A DNA stretch of 55,049 bases from Nitrospirales bacterium (GTDB taxonomy: Bacteria > Nitrospirota > Nitrospiria > Nitrospirales > UBA8639). A model generated the notes under the pieces. It made no database searches, was not told where the DNA came from, and was given only the letters and a program-made list of their open reading frames with translations. Location of the stretch: positions 1 through 55,049 of the forward strand of contig BQIW01000020.1 in assembly GCA_021604105.1 (NCBI GenBank). Direction: 5' to 3'. Each line of letters starts with the position of its first letter. The first letter of the stretch is position 1. A program made the position numbers and the translations under genes. This document shows positions 25,719 through 35,033 of this stretch, piece after piece.

Positions 25719-27092
25719 CTATTCGGTTAAGCCCGCCTGCCGTGTCAGTTGAGTTTTGGAGGGTATCTGATCAAGAATCGTCGATCGGACCTGGTATAAA
25801 CCCGGCAAGCCTGATCCCTTGGCGAAGACCAGGCCTCGTTCTCTTTTTCCCAAAACTAATTGCCCGATTTCCTGTCCCTTGCGGTTCAGGCCGGAAATAG
25901 TCGCGTTGGGTGAGGCCATCCCATGGTCTTTTGATGCGGCAGAGGAATCGGGATGGGCTATTTCTGCTGGTACGTCCACGATCCGACTGACAAAAAGTTT
26001 CACAACCTCCTGGTCTACCTCTGCTGAAGGATCGTCCTCTAAGATCCACTCATCGTGTTGATTGATAAGGACATAATGGTCCTGTGGCATATGGATCGTC
26101 AGCATGGCGATATCGGCGATTTCCATACCAAAGAGACGTTTGTCTTGAAAGTGAAACATGCCTTGCGTGATGGGTTTCAGGATGCCCGGTGGGATTTCAT
26201 AGAGTGGTCCGGAGGCATTCGTGATGGCATAGGCCTTTTCTGGATCAGCAAATTGATAGAGTTCCAGATGGTGTGTGCGTGCGCCTTCTAGGACTTGTAT
26301 CGCCGCCTGAATGCGGGCCGGCTGCTCCAGGATCTGTTTTTTCTCTTCCTCAGTGTCAATGAACCCGGTGGCGGCCAGACCTCCTAAATCCATAAGGAGT
26401 GTGCCCACGGCTGTTTTGTCTGCAGGTCCCTTGACCGGACTTTGCAACATCCAATTCGGCGTCAGGCTATGGGCTCCTGCTATTCGTGTCAGGATCATGG
26501 TGTTTGCCCCGATTTGAATGTGAAGCTCCCGGACTCGATCCCGTTCGAAAAACAAGAGGTCTTTGAGGCGAAAGTTCGTGAGAGACTTTTGAGCAAAGGT
26601 CATCACGTCCAAAGTGGTCAGCACGACCTGATTATCCGGTTTCGTTTGGATATACAGGGAGGGGGCAAAGGGGCCGGCATCCCCCAGAGCCATTTCCTGC
26701 GTCTCAGTCGGAGTGGTCAGGGTGAGGGTCAGATAAGGAGGCTCTAATCCGTACGTGGACAAATTGCTTGGCCCATCCTCGATATGCCGTTTGATTTTTC
26801 CTATTGTCAGGGCTCGGAGGATACGGCGAATTGCACGCGAATCCGCGGGGAATCGCATGGGCTCGGTTATCATCCACCGCCATTGGTCATCCCGTTCGAG
26901 ACGGATGGTGTCCGTGGGAGTGGCCCAGGTGATGTGCGTGACAGCCCGGTCATCAAACGGCAGGATCTGTCGTTCCTGGGTCTCCTGTTTTTCCAGTTGC
27001 CGGGATTGTGGAATATCAACAAGGAGGATATAGCCTCCCAATCCTAACACGAGAAGGGCCAAGATGATCGTCACTCGAACGGGATTTATCAT
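25719..27092 (-). CDS. DUF4340-domain membrane-anchored protein
   Basis: The 457-aa protein has one N-terminal transmembrane anchor (residues about 8-26) and a long extracytoplasmic part. LPFDDRAVTHITW and TEPMRFPADSRAIRRILRAL are typical of the DUF4340 beta-rich domain, and YGLEPPYLTLTLTT recurs in this family. DUF4340 genes regularly close a GldA-GldF-GldG operon, as here, where the start is one base after the gldG-like stop. A GC hairpin at 25686-25697 followed on the minus strand by TTT may terminate the operon. Molecular role is unknown. Confidence 0.8.
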   Translation of the reverse strand: MINPVRVTIILALLVLGLGGYILLVDIPQSRQLEKQETQERQILPFDDRAVTHITWATPTDTIRLERDDQWRWMITEPMRFPADSRAIRRILRALTIGKIKRHIEDGPSNLSTYGLEPPYLTLTLTTPTETQEMALGDAGPFAPSLYIQTKPDNQVVLTTLDVMTFAQKSLTNFRLKDLLFFERDRVRELHIQIGANTMILTRIAGAHSLTPNWMLQSPVKGPADKTAVGTLLMDLGGLAATGFIDTEEEKKQILEQPARIQAAIQVLEGARTHHLELYQFADPEKAYAITNASGPLYEIPPGILKPITQGMFHFQDKRLFGMEIADIAMLTIHMPQDHYVLINQHDEWILEDDPSAEVDQEVVKLFVSRIVDVPAEIAHPDSSAASKDHGMASPNATISGLNRKGQEIGQLVLGKRERGLVFAKGSGLPGLYQVRSTILDQIPSKTQLTRQAGLTE

Positions 27093-27093
27093 A

Positions 27094-28617
27094 TTACAGA
27101 CTTCGCCGCCTTTTCCAAACAGATAGACCGAGAAATAAGGTGAGGAGTGGAAGGAACAGGACTTGAAAAAATACGAGGGCTTGTTCCTGCGAGGGATTTG
27201 GGACGAACGGGTGAAAGGCGGGGTCTTTTGGTGTCAGGGAAACCAGGGCCTCCTCCTGAGCAAGCCAGGCAATGGCTTTTAAGAAAAAATCCGTGTTTCC
27301 CGGGTAGGTCAGATACCCATTGGTTGCAAACGCGGCATTGCCCACAATGAGGACGGCAGATTGAGATTTTGTGGACTGGTCGACCGGTTTGCGGGTCAAT
27401 AGGCCCGCGACGGTAAATGGGCCTTTGGCGTCCTGACCTTCGGTGAATTCTGGTTGAAGACTCATCAGGTCGGTTTCTTCCCAACTTTTCGGAGACGTTT
27501 GCGCTAAGGCGACATATTCCCAGGTCTTTCCTTGTGCCGCGTCGAAGGTCACTGAGCGGGATACGGGAAACAGGATAGGAGTCGTGAAGTCTTCGGTGAT
27601 GTCATGAGTGGTAAAGGTTCGAACGAGTAAGGCGGTGGGACTTCCACGACCCAAGCGATCTTGTTCATCAGCCAGAATGCCGGTTCCCAATTGAATGCCC
27701 CAGGACGTGAATAGGGGATCTAAGGACGTGCCGCTGCCTGGATCACCCATTACCAGGACCCGTCCTCCTTTTTCCAGAAATTGACTTATCCGTTGTTGGT
27801 CTTCGGTGGATAGGGCCTCTGTGGAGGAGGCCACGATGAGGACTGCCGCTTCATGGGAGGCCGTGTCTTGCCAATCCACTGTCCCGACCTCATAGCCTTG
27901 TTTGGTCAGGGCATCGCCGGCACGAGATAATCCTGACGATTCGGTATCGGAAAGACTTTTTTCGCCATGGCCCGTAACAAACGCAATGCGCTTTTTCTTG
28001 TCTTGCATGACGCGGAGCAGGGCATTGGTCATGTCGGCTTCGGAAGACCGTTGCAGATAGACTTTTTGGGAGCCACTTTCCACGACAACGGTATCGATTC
28101 GAGTCACTTGATACTCTTTTGCCTTGTCTGGTTGGCGTTCAGGATCGATGAATGCCACCGTGATAAGGGGACTTTCCTTGTCATAGGTCGTCAATAAATC
28201 CTGATAGGCCCCATAACCCGGACTCCCTTCATGAGTGAAGACCGTCATTTTCACTTCTCTAGGAAGAGTTCGAAGGACTTGGTAGGTCTGTCGGCTTAAT
28301 GTGAAATTTTGCGTCTCTGAGAAATCCCATTCCGGCGCATGTTTGGCAGCGAGGAAATTGAGTAAGGCTACGACGATGCCTGCAAGCAGAATTGAAAAAA
28401 GGCTGTGTGCGCCGAGTCGGGTAGACCGGGTTCGAGCTAACGCGGTGAGGCTCCGGAAATGGAAGGCAAAATAGCCCAGGAGGCAGAGTGTTCCCAGGCC
28501 GAGCAGGATTGAGGAGAGGCTCTCTCCAGCAGGATAGACCAAGGGGAGCCCCAGTCCTGTAAGGGCTAATATGGTTCCGGCTATTCCGAGAATTGAAGGC
28601 ACACGCGTTACTTCCAT
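27094..28617 (-). CDS. GldG-family ABC transporter auxiliary protein
   Basis: The 507-aa protein has two or three N-terminal hydrophobic helices, a large soluble region and a C-terminal helix (about residues 480-500) followed by WKRRRSL. The soluble region has TYDKESPLITVAFIDPERQPDKA and GHGEKSLSDTESSGL, matching the ABC_transp_aux (GldG) domain. In gliding Bacteroidetes GldG pairs with GldA/GldF, but elsewhere these cassettes occur in non-gliding bacteria. It overlaps the permease gene by 10 bp. Confidence 0.85.
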   Translation of the reverse strand: MEVTRVPSILGIAGTILALTGLGLPLVYPAGESLSSILLGLGTLCLLGYFAFHFRSLTALARTRSTRLGAHSLFSILLAGIVVALLNFLAAKHAPEWDFSETQNFTLSRQTYQVLRTLPREVKMTVFTHEGSPGYGAYQDLLTTYDKESPLITVAFIDPERQPDKAKEYQVTRIDTVVVESGSQKVYLQRSSEADMTNALLRVMQDKKKRIAFVTGHGEKSLSDTESSGLSRAGDALTKQGYEVGTVDWQDTASHEAAVLIVASSTEALSTEDQQRISQFLEKGGRVLVMGDPGSGTSLDPLFTSWGIQLGTGILADEQDRLGRGSPTALLVRTFTTHDITEDFTTPILFPVSRSVTFDAAQGKTWEYVALAQTSPKSWEETDLMSLQPEFTEGQDAKGPFTVAGLLTRKPVDQSTKSQSAVLIVGNAAFATNGYLTYPGNTDFFLKAIAWLAQEEALVSLTPKDPAFHPFVPNPSQEQALVFFQVLFLPLLTLFLGLSVWKRRRSL

Positions 28618-29378
28618 CGGTAGGCGTCAACGGCTTGGTGAGCGGCAAACCACATAAAACCTATGCCGGAGACGTAATAAAGAATATCTTTGAGGTTGAA
28701 TAGCCCACGAATCAATCGTTCATAATGTTCGCTAAAAGAGAGATAGGACAGAATGTGTCCGATCGTGGTGTCCCCAATAATGCCTCCTAACGCCCCCAGC
28801 ATCCACAGGCCTAAAATGCAGCCAAAGCTTAAAAAAGCCGCAATAATTTGGTTCTCGGTCAGGGCGGAGGCCAATAGGCCAATGGATATCAGAAGGGCTC
28901 CTTGGAGAAACAGGGCGACATACCCAAGATAAATCGGTCGCCAATCAAACGTTGCATAGGCGGAAAGGGTTACCGGAATGAGGCTGGTCAGTGATAAAAG
29001 GCCGCTATAGACGATAATCACACTCATGAACTTTCCAGACACGATTTCATTCACGCCAATGGGCGACGTGAGAAGGAGTTCGAATGTTCGAAGTTTGCGT
29101 TCTTCGGCGAAGAGACGCATGGTGAGTAATGGAAGAATTATCATGAGGATAAGGTTGATGCTTCGGAAAAGGGGCCGGAACAGCATATCATTGAGGTTGA
29201 GTTGTGCGTAGGTGTTTTGAATTTGCATCAGGCGGATAGCCTGGTTACTCGCATTGGCCGCCGCGGAATAGGCCAACAGGCCCACGATAGCCAAAAAGAT
29301 GGCCGCGATGACATAGACCACCGGAGACACAAAAGCACTTCGCAATTCTTTAGCAACAATTGTATGAACGGGAGTCAT
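28608..29378 (-). CDS. ABC-2-type permease (GldF-like)
   Basis: The 256-aa inner-membrane protein has six hydrophobic segments, starting with TIVAKELRSAFVSPVVYV. The short motif LTMRLFAEERKLRTFELLLTSP is the conserved ABC-2 permease block between helices 2 and 3. It would form the channel part of the transporter with the ATPase encoded upstream, 26 bp away. Substrate unknown. Confidence 0.87.
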   Translation of the reverse strand: MTPVHTIVAKELRSAFVSPVVYVIAAIFLAIVGLLAYSAAANASNQAIRLMQIQNTYAQLNLNDMLFRPLFRSINLILMIILPLLTMRLFAEERKLRTFELLLTSPIGVNEIVSGKFMSVIIVYSGLLSLTSLIPVTLSAYATFDWRPIYLGYVALFLQGALLISIGLLASALTENQIIAAFLSFGCILGLWMLGALGGIIGDTTIGHILSYLSFSEHYERLIRGLFNLKDILYYVSGIGFMWFAAHQAVDAYRWK

Positions 29379-29404
29379 GATGCGGTAATCCTGGTTAAGG
29401 GCGG

Positions 29405-30370
29405 TTAGTGTGGCCCACCTGGCGTGTTGATGGTGGGACCGCTGGGTGTGTTGGTTTGTGTGAGCACCTTAAATGCATCCTCTAGGGTGAGAGGTTGGGA
29501 TTTTAATTCCAGAAGGCCCACATTTCTGGAGACGACTAATTGAGTCAATTCCTCTCGGATATCTCGGCCCATTTGTGTGTCCAGAAGATAGGTGTGAGCC
29601 GTTGCTCCCTGAGAGACACGGATGACTCCGGGAATATGGTGAAGCGCTTCCAACAGGTCCGGGTCGGATTGCTTTACGGTTAGACTGAGTGTTTCCGATT
29701 TACGGAGTTTGGCCCCTAACTGTTCCGGGGTGTCCACGGCTACGATTCGGCCACGGTGTATGATAATGACCCGCTGGCAAATAGCGGTTGCCTCAGCCAG
29801 TAGATGTGTACTGAGAATAATGGTGTGGGAGCCCGCAAGGCTTTTAATGAGTTCCCGGATTTCAATAATTTGATTCGGATCCAGCCCTGTGGTTGGTTCG
29901 TCCAAAATCAATACGGGAGGATTGTGTAGAAGAGCTTGTGCCAAGCCAACCCGTTGTCGGTATCCACGGGACAAATGTCCAATGACCCGTCCCCGAACAT
30001 CGGACAGGCCCGTTTGGGTGATGATGGTATCCATCCGTTCGGGCAATTGATCCTCAGAAAGTCGTTTAATTCTTCCCACAAATGTCAAATATTCAGTGAC
30101 GGTCAGTTCCAGATACAGAGGGGGAGTTTCGGGGAGATACCCGATATGCTTTTTTACCTCCCAGGGAGTTTCCAGGCAATCAAACCCTGCAATGCGGACG
30201 GTTCCCAGGGTTGGGGGCATGAATCCTGTCAGGATACGCATGGTCGTGGTTTTTCCTGCGCCATTAGGCCCGAGAAAGGCCACGATTTCTCCCTTGTTGA
30301 TGGAAAAAGAGATGTCATCCAACGCAATGGTGTTGCCGTAGCGTTTGGTCACATGTTGAACGTCAATCAT
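29405..30370 (-). CDS. ABC transporter ATP-binding protein (GldA-like)
   Basis: The 321-aa ATPase has Walker A GPNGAGKTT (residues about 34-42), Q-loop GYLPETPPLY, signature LSRGYRQRVG, Walker B LILDEPTTGLDP and the switch His in LSTHLLAE. The form LSRGYRQR is typical of the GldA/CcmA-like class. A C-terminal extension of about 90 residues lies beyond the ATPase core. It is the first gene of the minus-strand cassette and starts divergently from pal. Confidence 0.9.
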   Translation of the reverse strand: MIDVQHVTKRYGNTIALDDISFSINKGEIVAFLGPNGAGKTTTMRILTGFMPPTLGTVRIAGFDCLETPWEVKKHIGYLPETPPLYLELTVTEYLTFVGRIKRLSEDQLPERMDTIITQTGLSDVRGRVIGHLSRGYRQRVGLAQALLHNPPVLILDEPTTGLDPNQIIEIRELIKSLAGSHTIILSTHLLAEATAICQRVIIIHRGRIVAVDTPEQLGAKLRKSETLSLTVKQSDPDLLEALHHIPGVIRVSQGATAHTYLLDTQMGRDIREELTQLVVSRNVGLLELKSQPLTLEDAFKVLTQTNTPSGPTINTPGGPH

Positions 30371-30504
30371 GATCGTGCCCAGCGAGTTGTGTCGTGAAAT
30401 GGAGAGAAAAGTGACTCAAGAAACCATGGCTCGACAGGATTTTGATCATACCTGTGTGAAAAAAAATCCGTCAAGGCTAAACATAAGGCCGGAACCGGAG
30501 GAGA

Positions 30505-30532
30505 TTGACTCTTTTGATGGAAGTAGTATGAT
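30505..30532 (+). promoter_or_regulatory. Probable sigma70 promoter of pal
   Basis: TTGACT (30505-30510) and TATGAT (30527-30532) with a 16-bp spacer, about 80 bp upstream of the lipoprotein start and inside the divergent gap. Confidence 0.5.
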
Positions 30533-30614
30533 AGCTTCACTGTTTAGTTTGTTATAAGCTATTCGAGCAAGGGACCTCCTTTCCTGCCTTGGGAGAGTGG
30601 GGTAACGGCCACCA

Positions 30615-31226
30615 TTGAGGAAGTTGTTTCAGGGAAATTGGGCGGTTCTTGGGCTGTTAGTTGCTATTCTGAGTGGGTGCAGTTCCTGGCATCATGTGTC
30701 CATTTTCAGCCATGGTGCCGAGCCGGACGAACAGTCCCCAGATTCATCTCCTGCTTCGGTGGTGGATGCCCCTACTGTTTCGGGGCCCGAATCGGAACCC
30801 TCTCTCCCAATCGTTTCTCACCCTCCAAATTCAGAAATGCCTCCGGCTATAGATAACATCATTGCACAATCTGCAGATGCTTACCTTCCTCCCACGACTT
30901 TGGAAGATGTGTTTTTTGACTACGATCAATATTATATACGGAGTGAAGCTGTTCCTATCCTGACGCAGAACGCTGAAATTCTCCTGAATCGACACGCTAC
31001 TCGTACTGTCCTCATTGAAGGGCATTGTGATGAGCGAGGCACCGAAGAATATAATCTTATTTTGGGTGAGCGTCGCGCGATGGCGGTGAAAAATTATCTG
31101 GTGGATTTAGGGGTGAGCCCTTCCTCTATCCGAGTCCTTAGCTTGGGGAAAAATGAACCGTTTTGTCTTCAGCCCACTCGTGAATGTTTTCAACAGAATA
31201 GACGGGCTCACTTTGTGTTGAAGTGA
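30615..31226 (+). CDS. pal: Pal-like OmpA-domain lipoprotein
   Basis: The 203-aa protein starts with a signal peptide and lipobox LSGC (Cys22), followed by a Pro/Ser-rich linker and an OmpA/Pal peptidoglycan-binding domain from residue about 95. VFFDYDQYYIR begins the domain; VLIEGHCDERGTEEYNL is the hallmark Pal motif and LGERRAMAVKNYL follows. It would tie the outer membrane to peptidoglycan as part of the Tol-Pal system, though no tol genes are nearby. The start is TTG, and no better ATG is in frame. Confidence 0.88.
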   Translation: MRKLFQGNWAVLGLLVAILSGCSSWHHVSIFSHGAEPDEQSPDSSPASVVDAPTVSGPESEPSLPIVSHPPNSEMPPAIDNIIAQSADAYLPPTTLEDVFFDYDQYYIRSEAVPILTQNAEILLNRHATRTVLIEGHCDERGTEEYNLILGERRAMAVKNYLVDLGVSPSSIRVLSLGKNEPFCLQPTRECFQQNRRAHFVLK

Positions 31227-31412
31227 TACTCTCATATCTTGTCTGATATGTGTTTAGGATTACGTCTTTAAAACTCATATGAATCTGGTCCATCAAGGCT
31301 GTCCCTCCTTTTAGGTTATTGAAGGGGGCAAAATCGCGGGATATTTTGGGAGAAAATTTGCAAGTCTCTCAACGAGATTTTAGCCCTTTTCCTCAAGAAA
31401 AGGAGGATGTCT

Positions 31413-31787
31413 ATGCGGTTTTGGTCTTTAATAATCTGGTTCTTCTTTTTGTTGGTTCCCCCGTCGGCTTTCTCGGAAGTTTGGGATTTTTCCTGTACTG
31501 AGGCTGTCTCTCTTTTGAGAGCCGCTCAGGAACAGGTCGTCCGGAAGCACGACCAATTGCAGGAAGCTAAATTTAGTCTCCGGCATGCTCCCAAGGAATT
31601 TGATGGATGCAGGCGGAGCCGCCGCGGATTTCAAGGCGGGAAGATCCATTGTGTGACCCATCAATCCCTCCAAGGGAATCCATTAAGAGATATCCTTGTT
31701 GCGCAACGAAGCCTTGATGCCTCTATCCAGGATTTCAAAACACACCAAAAAGGTCTGGTCCTTTCCTGCTCGGAGTCTTCTCCCTAA
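31413..31787 (+). CDS. Secreted hypothetical protein, 124 aa
   Basis: Signal peptide with hydrophobic core SLIIWFFFLLVPP and a probable cleavage at AFS-E. The mature part has four cysteines (in FSC, GC, HC and LSC) and a helical Gln/Lys-rich region, so disulfides are possible. The ATG at 31413 is favoured over that at 31407 because AAGGAGG is then 7 nt away instead of adjacent. No family is recognised. Confidence 0.6.
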   Translation: MRFWSLIIWFFFLLVPPSAFSEVWDFSCTEAVSLLRAAQEQVVRKHDQLQEAKFSLRHAPKEFDGCRRSRRGFQGGKIHCVTHQSLQGNPLRDILVAQRSLDASIQDFKTHQKGLVLSCSESSP

Positions 31788-31803
31788 TCCGATATTCTTT
31801 TTC

Positions 31804-31831
31804 CTACTTCGTATTCCATCCTACGAAGTAG
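31804..31831. repeat. 10-bp perfect inverted repeat (hairpin)
   Basis: CTACTTCGTA, an 8-nt spacer and TACGAAGTAG lie 16 bp after the preceding stop. There is no T-run, so it could be an mRNA-stabilising or operator-like site. The rest of the 357-bp gap 31788-32144 shows no other feature. Confidence 0.5.
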
Positions 31832-32144
31832 ATACGCCATCTCAGGGTGGTGCTTCACCGATCCTGCTGTCCAGAATTGCTCCGTTGAAATACAGGACGG
31901 GCAATGCTTTATTTTCTCCTTCCCCGAGGTGGGTGCCTGGAATCATCGCTTCTCGCACCCATGCCGGGCAGAGATCATGATTGTTTTAATCGTCATGCTT
32001 GAAGCGAATGCGGCTGCCTCCAGGCCAACACTCCTTTTGGCAACCAAGAATAAAAAAAATGGAAAAATTCGTATAATCATCAAACTGTTTCACCATGATG
32101 AATAGCCGGAGATTTTCCTGTCATCGATAGGAGTAAAGGACTAA

Positions 32145-32939
32145 TTGGTGCTCAGTCTTAAAAAAATTTTGGCCTCTTTTTTTTCTCCCCTTTCTCTTTG
32201 CATAGAGATAATAGCGTGTGGGATTCTCATTTTGTGTTTTTCCCGCAAACAATACCTTGGGAAAGTCCTTGTCGCCCTGGGATTCATTCTGCTTGTCACT
32301 AGCGGTTATGAAAGCGTCTCAGGGCGTATCATCCGTACATTGGAATCACAATATCCTCCCATTAATCTTTCCCAGGTTGTACCTCGAGGGGGTCTGTCCA
32401 ATACCCAAGAGTCCGTGAAATGGATTGTTGTCCTGGCCAGTGGTATTGCCGGAGATGCCACGATGCCTTATCAGCTTCGGGTGTCGCATCATTCCCGTGT
32501 TCGATTAATGGAGGGTATTCGGCTTCATCGCAGGCTGCCGGGCAGTAAAATCATTCTGACCGGAGGCACGGGATTTGAGGGGTCCCCTGAAGCGACCACA
32601 ATGAGTCGAGTCGCCGAGGAATTGGGCGTCAACCGGGCAGATATGGTTCTGGAGGTTGAATCCCGTGACACCAAGGATCACCCTCTTTATGTTCGTGATA
32701 TCGTCCATGATGAGCCTTTTATCCTGGTCACAAGTGCTTTCCACATGCCACGTGCGGTCAAATTATTTGAAAAACAGGGATTATTCCCAATTCCGGCTCC
32801 TACAGGACAATGGGTTCCTCCTATGCAGTTTTGGTCTGTAGGGAACTTTTTCCCGAGCTCCTCGGGAGTGCGCCTTGCCGAATTGGCCTATCATGAGTAT
32901 ATGGGATTATTGGAGGCCTGGGTTCAAGGCCAGATTTAA
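32145..32939 (+). CDS. YdcF/ElyC-family (DUF218) membrane protein
   Basis: The 264-aa protein has two N-terminal transmembrane helices and a DUF218 domain: IVVLASGI, HSRVRLMEGIRLHRRLPGS, LTGGTG, and LVTSAFHMPRAVKLFEKQG. This is the ElyC arrangement, an inner-membrane factor linked to peptidoglycan and lipid carrier homeostasis. Starts at TTG (32145) or GTG (32148); AGGAGTAAAGGA lies upstream. Precise reaction unknown for the family. Confidence 0.82.
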   Translation: MVLSLKKILASFFSPLSLCIEIIACGILILCFSRKQYLGKVLVALGFILLVTSGYESVSGRIIRTLESQYPPINLSQVVPRGGLSNTQESVKWIVVLASGIAGDATMPYQLRVSHHSRVRLMEGIRLHRRLPGSKIILTGGTGFEGSPEATTMSRVAEELGVNRADMVLEVESRDTKDHPLYVRDIVHDEPFILVTSAFHMPRAVKLFEKQGLFPIPAPTGQWVPPMQFWSVGNFFPSSSGVRLAELAYHEYMGLLEAWVQGQI

Positions 32940-33147
32940 AGGAGCAGGGGTGAGGCTCTGAATCCTGGCCTTTTTAAGGTGAAGAAACACTCAATTGAGA
33001 GAATTAATGTACCTGCCGCCGAATAAGGTTGAGGTTACGGCAGGGGTTATTTCTTGGCTCAGGCTTTCCGATAGAGATACAAAAGAATGTAATCTGGGTA
33101 TTGTGTTCTCTCATTGATGGCTGGGATTTTTGGAGATCAGCAAAATA

Positions 33148-33471
33148 ATGATTTGGCAAAGATGTGGAGGAGGCACCCTCATCATGTGTCTCAGTATCTT
33201 TTTTGTGGGGGGGTGTAGCATATGGGAATCGTATTATCATCCGAATCATGGATCCAAGCGTGCGGATCGCATGTGCCATCCCTTTGGGGACTGCTTACAA
33301 GGGGAATGGGTTTCCACTGATGGAAAAGGAACGGATCCGATCGAAGCCCATTCAGCCTGTGTTGCGCAGGTTTCTGCAGAACAGGGGAATGATTGGAAAA
33401 GAGATTCGGTTACACAGGGATTGGAAATAGGTGAATGTATGGAACGACAAGGATTTACTCTCAAGCCGTGA
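33148..33471 (+). CDS. Small lipoprotein, 107 aa
   Basis: Signal peptide with lipobox FVGGC (Cys23). The mature part has six cysteines and RADRMCHPFGDCLQGEW, then a C-terminal CMERQGF, so a disulfide-stabilised fold is likely. No family recognised. ATG at 33148 is preferred to the TTG at 33130; ribosome-binding signal is weak in both cases. Confidence 0.6.
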   Translation: MIWQRCGGGTLIMCLSIFFVGGCSIWESYYHPNHGSKRADRMCHPFGDCLQGEWVSTDGKGTDPIEAHSACVAQVSAEQGNDWKRDSVTQGLEIGECMERQGFTLKP

Positions 33472-33555
33472 CAACACGAGAAAGCTTTACTAGATCATTG
33501 AAAGTAAACGACCCCCAAATGAGGCTGAAAAAGGAGGGTTTTGGCTTGCGCAAGG

Positions 33556-34107
33556 TTATCCCTCGTGGCCATTCGTGTCGGTCGCGGTTATGCAAATTGT
33601 GACTTGAAGAGTTTCCTCCGGTTTAAGATTGAATGGAACTTTTTCTCGAATGGTTCCCCCTCCTCCGGGATTGGTCGCCCTGATCTCTTTATATTTGACT
33701 AAACCTTTTCCTATATCTTTGTAAATGGTAGTCTTGGCAAGATTTGTTAATGTCTGCCCGTTGGCTTTTGTTGTAGGCTCAATATACGAAATGCTGACAA
33801 CAGGATTTGATGCTGTAACGTTGATTTGGGCAGACGTGAGACAGTTCGAAACATCCCCTGTTCCAGAAGAGGAAACCTGCGGAGAGATGGGTTGAGGCCC
33901 TTCTGAGGAACCGAATGAGTTGATTGGCTTTGATGGTGTATCGGCTTGAGTGGCTTTTTCGGTGGGGGATGGGAGATCTGAGGGAAGGCAGGATGGACGT
34001 AGCCAACATAGTACGGTGTCAAGTCTTTCCTGAGATTGGGGGGATGAACAGGAAAGAAGACCGGAGTAAAGAGCAAGGAGCAGGAGAAATCGGAAATTAG
34101 AACTCAC
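33556..34107 (-). CDS. Hypothetical lipoprotein, 183 aa
   Basis: GTG-started protein with signal peptide and lipobox LLSC (Cys20), a long Ser/Pro/Gln-rich linker (about residues 40-85) and a C-terminal beta-rich domain with SAQINVTASNPVVSISYIE and GGGGTIREKVPFNL. The linker suggests an outer-membrane-anchored surface or periplasmic domain. No family recognised. It converges with the lipoprotein gene at 33148-33471. Confidence 0.6.
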   Translation of the reverse strand: MSSNFRFLLLLALYSGLLSCSSPQSQERLDTVLCWLRPSCLPSDLPSPTEKATQADTPSKPINSFGSSEGPQPISPQVSSSGTGDVSNCLTSAQINVTASNPVVSISYIEPTTKANGQTLTNLAKTTIYKDIGKGLVKYKEIRATNPGGGGTIREKVPFNLKPEETLQVTICITATDTNGHEG

Positions 34108-34284
34108 AGGGGACCCTTGTCTGAACCGGTTTTGTGAATCTGAAATACGGAAGTAATAAAAATAATAAAAAGCGGATGATGGATTGTTAAATTTGGCTGC
34201 GTATGTATTCTATCCCTCCTATGGCCTTAACGGAAGGCCTGTCTTAAACTGAAACATATCATTAGGATTCACTGGATATGACAT

Positions 34285-34893
34285 GTGATAAAGAAAGGTA
34301 GAAATGAACCGGTGAGAAAAAACCGTGAGACTGCTTCTCTATCGAAAGGGACTAAAACAGCTATTCCTCTCAAAAAAAAAGATTTCCCACAATCGTTAAA
34401 TAGACCAGAGAAGGTTTTTAAATCGCTGAAATTATTTGCAACGGATGTGGATGGAGTTCTGACCGATGCCGGCATGTACTATGGGGAGTCGGGCGAGGAA
34501 TTGAAAAAATTTCACACGCGTGATGGCATGGGGATTAAACTCTTACAGGCCCAAGGGTTGATCACTGCTATCATAACCATGGAAAACACCAAAATTGTCG
34601 CTCGCCGGGGAAAAAAACTGGGCATTCCCGAAGTCTTTCAAGGTGCAAAGGATAAGGTCGCCATTCTCCGCCATCTGTCTGACAAATACGGGATTCCCTT
34701 TGCACAAATGGCCTACATTGGGGATGATGTGAATGATGTGGAAGCGTTGCAAACTGTGGGATATGCCGCAGCTCCTGCGGATTGTGTAGAGCAAGTCCGT
34801 CAGGTTGTGCATTATGTCTGCAAAAAAAAGGGAGGTGAGGGAGCCGTTCGGGAAGTTATCGATAAAATTTTGGCTGGGAAAAACCCACAGTAG
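34285..34893 (+). CDS. KdsC-type HAD phosphatase (Kdo-8-phosphate phosphatase-like)
   Basis: The HAD core begins at LFATDVDGVLTD (nucleophile Asp54, acid/base Asp56) and continues GEELKKFHTRDGMG, IITMEN, RRGKKLGI, VFQGAKDK and IGDDVNDV. This is the capless, tetrameric KdsC subfamily that hydrolyses Kdo 8-phosphate to Kdo. Here an unusual basic N-terminal extension of about 45 residues precedes the core, containing an A9 run in frame (34372-34380). GTG at 34285 or 34312 can start it. KdsA, KdsB and KdsD are not in the window, so substrate is inferred from family. Confidence 0.82.
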   Translation: MIKKGRNEPVRKNRETASLSKGTKTAIPLKKKDFPQSLNRPEKVFKSLKLFATDVDGVLTDAGMYYGESGEELKKFHTRDGMGIKLLQAQGLITAIITMENTKIVARRGKKLGIPEVFQGAKDKVAILRHLSDKYGIPFAQMAYIGDDVNDVEALQTVGYAAAPADCVEQVRQVVHYVCKKKGGEGAVREVIDKILAGKNPQ

Positions 34894-35033
34894 GCGTTCA
34901 AGTATTTAGTGGATTGTTGTATGTCTCATTCCGACAATTTTTCTTTATGAGCAAAAAACCTGTAGTCAATTGAGTATGGTTTTTTGTCCGGTTCATTGGA
35001 CCGTTTGAAACCCTTGGAGGAGAAGGACCGAAC

